Origin: Sulfuricurvum sp.
Lineage (GTDB): Bacteria > Campylobacterota > Campylobacteria > Campylobacterales > Sulfurimonadaceae
DNA: 35,266 nt
NCBI GenBank assembly: GCA_024762585.1
Contig: JANTHE010000007.1
Span: forward strand, 1-35,266
Reading direction: 5' to 3'
Under the pieces are notes generated by a model. That model was not told the origin of the DNA. It ran no database searches and saw nothing but the letters and a program-made list of their open reading frames with translations. Position numbers and translations under genes: made by a program. Positions 32,361 through 35,266 of this stretch are shown in pieces (the first letter of the stretch is position 1; each line of letters opens with the position of its first letter).

Positions 32361-33295
32361 GCCAAACCGGCCTTCTTAAGCAGTTCTGGAATATAACGCT
32401 CGCGAACAGCCTTTTTTTCAGGAAACCGGGGAGCTCGTTGACGTATTTCAGCATCCAGAAACAGCTCAGATCGTCCAAAATAGTGCTGTGCCACCAAACG
32501 GTTGGAGCGTGCAAACCGTTTGGCAATCTTTTCCGCCTGTGCATCGGTCAGTATGATCTTGGACCGATCATCTCCGGGTAACTGCATCTGCTTCAATGCA
32601 GAGATAAGCTTCCATCGCTCTTTGGGATCCCGATCGATGAGATCAAGATGACGCAACACTCCGATCTGCATCGACGTCAATGAGGCATTGGCCTCTTTAG
32701 CTTTATTAAGCCGATACACATCAATGCCGGCAAAAGCAAAAAAATCCTCACTGGAATCAGTAATCCCCTTAGCTTCCACGGTTTTCACACGTATGTATTC
32801 GCGGGGAACGACCCGCTCGATTCTGCGAAGCAGTTTGTAGTAATCCATCCAGTAAAATCGCCACGATTTTTTTAAGAAATTTTCCACAGAAACAGAAGAG
32901 AATCGACGATCCCATGGCCATTTTATGTGCTGGTTGTACCACGACTCGAGCCATTCCGTCTGCCGCCGCAGATACAGCACGACTTCAACATCAAACTCCT
33001 TTTGCAGTTCTCGTAAAAAAGCAAAACGCTTCAACGTACAGAAGTCCTCGGCAGACAGAATAACCGTATGGGTTTCATCCGTATCTACCTTCTTGATCTC
33101 TTCACGCAGCATTTTGGCACTTAGGCTACGTCTTTTCAGACGGCCCGGAAGCGCAATATGTGCATCCTCGCCAAAAAGTCTTGGATAGAGAACACCCTGC
33201 TCCAGCAGTGAAGCCCGATTTTTCTTGAGTGTTTCCTGTATCGCTGTAGTACCGGTTCTGTGAACGCCCATATGTACGATCAGCCTTTTACGCAT
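32357..33295 (-). CDS. Sulfotransferase-like P-loop protein
   Basis: 312 residues, ATG with AGGTG about five bases upstream. RLIVHMGVHRTGTTAIQETL (residues 4-23) is the PAPS 5'-phosphosulfate loop; VEVVLYLRRQTEWLESWYNQ (about 103-122) corresponds to the 3'-phosphate-binding strand and helix, with Arg-Arg but a Glu-Ser order slightly unlike classical R...S. The rest is helical, as in sulfotransferases that act on bacterial polysaccharides. The gene begins one base after the GT2 gene ends, so it belongs to the same glycan operon. The acceptor is unknown; sulfation of the operon's glycan is an inference. Confidence 0.78.
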   Translation of the reverse strand: MRKRLIVHMGVHRTGTTAIQETLKKNRASLLEQGVLYPRLFGEDAHIALPGRLKRRSLSAKMLREEIKKVDTDETHTVILSAEDFCTLKRFAFLRELQKEFDVEVVLYLRRQTEWLESWYNQHIKWPWDRRFSSVSVENFLKKSWRFYWMDYYKLLRRIERVVPREYIRVKTVEAKGITDSSEDFFAFAGIDVYRLNKAKEANASLTSMQIGVLRHLDLIDRDPKERWKLISALKQMQLPGDDRSKIILTDAQAEKIAKRFARSNRLVAQHYFGRSELFLDAEIRQRAPRFPEKKAVRERYIPELLKKAGLA

Positions 33296-33296
33296 A

Positions 33297-34211
33297 TCAC
33301 ACCTGCTGCTGCTCTCTAAAAATCTTCAATAGCCGCCCAAAGCCCTTGAGCTTTTCGATTGGGTGACGCTTCAAAGGCAGTTTGTCCAGATACCGCAGCT
33401 GACTCATCAGCGCTTCGGAACAGCGGACACGCTTGTGGATATGTGCACAAAAACCCGACTGCTGCGCATTTTTAAATGCTATCAGCTCCTCTTTCGAAAA
33501 GCGCTGCAGGTAGTCATCGATAAAAGCAAATGTTTCGCAGCTCCAGTACTTCCAGCTGTACTCGGCCATATGTTTGACGGTTTTTGAATCCCCATGCATC
33601 TCAAATACACCCAAAACATCATCGATTCGAACCAGGTTATATTGAGCAGCCGCCGCCAGCAAAAACTCCAGATCCATCGCCAGATCGTTTGAAGCATTGA
33701 AAGGCGTGGTTTCTTGCAGGGTTCTTCGGTAAAAGTACTGCACAGGATTAATGGGAAAACTGGAGCTGTAGCGATTTCCGCCGTGATGCTCCCACTCTTT
33801 CCAGTGCCAAAGCATCTGCCGCAGCTGAATCTGCGGGGTGATGATCATCGCCTCCCCTTCTGGAGGGTGGACCTCCACTGCCCCCACGACCATATCCGCA
33901 CCCTCGGAAAAGCCGTCAATCACTGCCTTAAAGGCTCCGGGAAGAAAATAGTCATCTGCATTCAGATAGACGACTACGTCACCTGTACAGAGCGAAAAAC
34001 CTTTGTTCATTGCATCTGACTGCCCCTCGTCTTTTTCGCTGATCCATTTGAGGTGTGCATGCTGCTTTAGAATGTCAACGGTCCCATCATCCGAAAGGCC
34101 ATCTACAATAATGTGTTCAAAATGATCATACTTTTGGTCAAGTACACTTCGTATGGCTCTTTCTATAAATATTGCGCTGTTCAGCGCAGGCGTGATCACG
34201 GAAATTTTCAT
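33297..34211 (-). CDS. Family 2 glycosyltransferase
   Basis: 304 residues. ISVITPALNSAIFIERAIRSVLDQ and FEHIIVDGLSDDGT are the GT2 donor-binding strands, and VVYLNADDYFLPGAF carries the metal-binding NADD motif. ISEKDEGQSDAMNKGF is the short conserved helix of WcaA-like members. One segment (HHGGNRYSSSFPINPVQ) near the active site may bind the acceptor. It follows the sulfotransferase-like gene at 34285 by 73 bases, which hold a weak minus-strand -10-like GGATAAAATG but no terminator. The ATG has a poor ribosome binding site. Confidence 0.88.
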   Translation of the reverse strand: MKISVITPALNSAIFIERAIRSVLDQKYDHFEHIIVDGLSDDGTVDILKQHAHLKWISEKDEGQSDAMNKGFSLCTGDVVVYLNADDYFLPGAFKAVIDGFSEGADMVVGAVEVHPPEGEAMIITPQIQLRQMLWHWKEWEHHGGNRYSSSFPINPVQYFYRRTLQETTPFNASNDLAMDLEFLLAAAAQYNLVRIDDVLGVFEMHGDSKTVKHMAEYSWKYWSCETFAFIDDYLQRFSKEELIAFKNAQQSGFCAHIHKRVRCSEALMSQLRYLDKLPLKRHPIEKLKGFGRLLKIFREQQQV

Positions 34212-34284
34212 ATAGGCCAGTGTTTAATGATTTATATACTGCATTTTATCCTATATCACTTCAAACCCTGCCACGCCAGCGATG

Positions 34285-35109
34285 TCAAGACCATGTGGCA
34301 TCATCATAAAATGCCCGAGATACTTTTTGGGTACCCTCCCGAACTTCGCTGATCTCTTTCGCACTCAAAATAGTACGGTAGCTGAAAATATTTTCTGCAG
34401 AGTTTCGATAGAGCTGATGGACTTCTTCCGGGTCTCTCTTTTTTGCGTTGGTTTCCTTAGTCGTTTCCAGAATGTACTCTTGCACGGCTGAAGTATACGG
34501 GATATTGAAATAAGAAAAAATCTTCCTGAACTCATCTAGGGGATTCAAAGAGAGATCTTCATGTCTGACCAGCAAAATGTCCGGATAGTTTTTTTTATAC
34601 TCCAACGCATTCGAATAGATCAGATTCCACAGCAGTATCCCCTGCTGAACAATATCCTGCTTTTCATTTGCATACAGTGCAAGGCTCTTTTCAAAAGGGC
34701 CCAGCCGGGTTTTCATCAGACGCTTCTGCCCCAGAAAATGGTTAAAGTCGTGCTGCCAGTTCTGTCGTTTCAAACTCCCGACAAAGGCGGCAGGATGGCG
34801 TACTGAAATCAATACATGTGCATCCAAATGACGTATATAACTGTCAATCGAAAAAAATGAGAGCGGATCTTTAACGAGCATCCGTTTGCGTGTTAGCGAT
34901 GATTTTAACTTGTGAAGCTTCAGCTGCCATATCAGTTTTTTATTGGTTTCGATATCTTCAAACCAATACTGTACACCGTGTAATCTGTGACGGGAGTGCT
35001 CAAGGTTCAATGGCTCATCAAGATAACGAAAAACATTCGAACAATTCAGAACATTTCCTATCCACGTGGTGCCGGAACGGTGCGCGCCGGTAATAAGCAA
35101 AGGGTTCAT
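34285..35109 (-). CDS. Sulfotransferase
   Basis: 274 residues, the most canonical sulfotransferase in the window. PLLITGAHRSGTTWIGNVL (residues 3-21) is the 5'-phosphosulfate loop; AHVLISVRHPAAFVGSLKRQNW is the 3'-phosphate-binding motif with the conserved Arg-His-Pro and Ser; LLVRHEDLSLNPLDEF is the usual third element. It should transfer sulfate from PAPS to a sugar hydroxyl in the cytoplasm, since it lacks a signal peptide or membrane helix. It is the first gene of the minus-strand glycan run, with its own -10 box just upstream and a leader of only about ten bases with no clear ribosome binding site. Confidence 0.88.
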   Translation of the reverse strand: MNPLLITGAHRSGTTWIGNVLNCSNVFRYLDEPLNLEHSRHRLHGVQYWFEDIETNKKLIWQLKLHKLKSSLTRKRMLVKDPLSFFSIDSYIRHLDAHVLISVRHPAAFVGSLKRQNWQHDFNHFLGQKRLMKTRLGPFEKSLALYANEKQDIVQQGILLWNLIYSNALEYKKNYPDILLVRHEDLSLNPLDEFRKIFSYFNIPYTSAVQEYILETTKETNAKKRDPEEVHQLYRNSAENIFSYRTILSAKEISEVREGTQKVSRAFYDDATWS

Positions 35110-35125
35110 AACGTTTAGACTTCTT

Positions 35126-35131
35126 ATTATA
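35126..35131 (-). promoter_or_regulatory. Candidate -10 box of the glycan operon
   Basis: TATAAT on the minus strand at 35131-35126, within the palindrome ATTATAAT, puts the start of transcription near 35119 and leaves about ten leader bases before the ATG at 35109. No -35 consensus. It would drive the run of genes down to 25228. Confidence 0.5.
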
Positions 35132-35218
35132 ATATAACTTATTGTATTATTTTTAAACAGTACACCCGACTATTCCTGGTGTTTATTTCAACTGCACAGC
35201 CATTTCATCAAACTTTAA

Positions 35219-35224
35219 TACAAT
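35219..35224 (+). promoter_or_regulatory. Candidate -10 box for the gene entering at the right edge
   Basis: TACAAT, followed 29 bases later by the ATG at 35254. The spacing matches the promoter at 7643. Weak evidence without the gene. Confidence 0.3.
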
Positions 35225-35253
35225 ACGAATGATAACCAAGGAGAACTACAATT

Positions 35254-35266
35254 ATGTACCGTAACT
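35254..35266 (+). CDS. Start of a gene cut by the window edge
   Basis: ATG at 35254 with AAGGAG (35238-35243) ten bases upstream. Only four codons (MYRN) are visible, so the product cannot be named. The good ribosome binding site and the upstream TACAAT box support a real start. The 144-base gap before it is AT-rich and holds divergent -10 candidates. Confidence 0.5.

Noticed and set aside
1-35266. CRISPR arrays, poly-G phase-variation tracts, intact insertion sequences
   Set aside because: None seen on reading either strand; the only repeats found are the 12-mer family and short inverted repeats.

Overview
The window looks like chromosomal DNA of a free-living Campylobacterota (the former Epsilonproteobacteria; a Sulfurimonas/Sulfuricurvum/Sulfurovum-type organism is my best guess). 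The signs are a PglB/STT3-type oligosaccharyltransferase, a small c553-type cytochrome, a compact asd - yqhA-like - hemE - radical SAM block, hldE/hldD and waaF heptose genes, and promoters with a well-kept TATAAT box but usually no clear -35. The genus call is an inference; no rRNA gene is present.

Layout. (1) 1-3148, plus strand: housekeeping genes, namely the 3' part of asd, a YqhA-like membrane protein, hemE and a radical SAM protein, tightly packed. (2) 3154-3274: tRNA-Asn(GUU) behind a perfect consensus sigma70 promoter. (3) 3392-4815: a sulfotransferase-like gene and a Uma2-family nuclease gene. (4) 4827-18757: a lipooligosaccharide (LOS) core region on both strands: MsbA-like exporter, three GT9 heptosyltransferase-type enzymes (the last one WaaF), UDP-glucuronate decarboxylase, several glycosyltransferases, an acyltransferase, a frameshifted LTA-synthase/sulfatase-type transferase and a glycosidase-like membrane protein. 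A MazF-type toxin-antitoxin pair sits inside the minus-strand part, coupled to a glycosyltransferase. (5) 18850-22539: a periplasmic protein of unknown function, then a minus-strand hldD-hldE-yfaZ-like operon (ADP-heptose supply). (6) 22703-22999: cytochrome c with its own promoter and terminator. (7) 23116-25224: pglB-like oligosaccharyltransferase. (8) 25228-35109, minus strand: a tight nine-gene glycan assembly run with two sulfotransferase-like genes, three GT2-type transferases, a GT14-type transferase, two GT4 transferases and a WbaP/PglC-type initiating phosphoglycosyltransferase. It converges on pglB with only 3 bases between the stop codons. The window ends at the first codons of another plus-strand gene.

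How the genes may work together. HldE and HldD make ADP-heptose for the GT9 enzymes, MsbA flips the lipid A-core, and the other core-region transferases decorate it (UDP-xylose from the decarboxylase is one likely donor). The 25-35 kb operon has the content expected for building an undecaprenyl-diphosphate-linked oligosaccharide whose sugars may be sulfated and which PglB could transfer to protein. That sulfated N-glycan idea is the most interesting system-level hypothesis here, but no flippase for it and no PAPS-synthesis genes are in the window.

No stretch of more than 300 bases lacks a gene. I saw no CRISPR array, intact insertion sequence, rRNA gene or replication origin.
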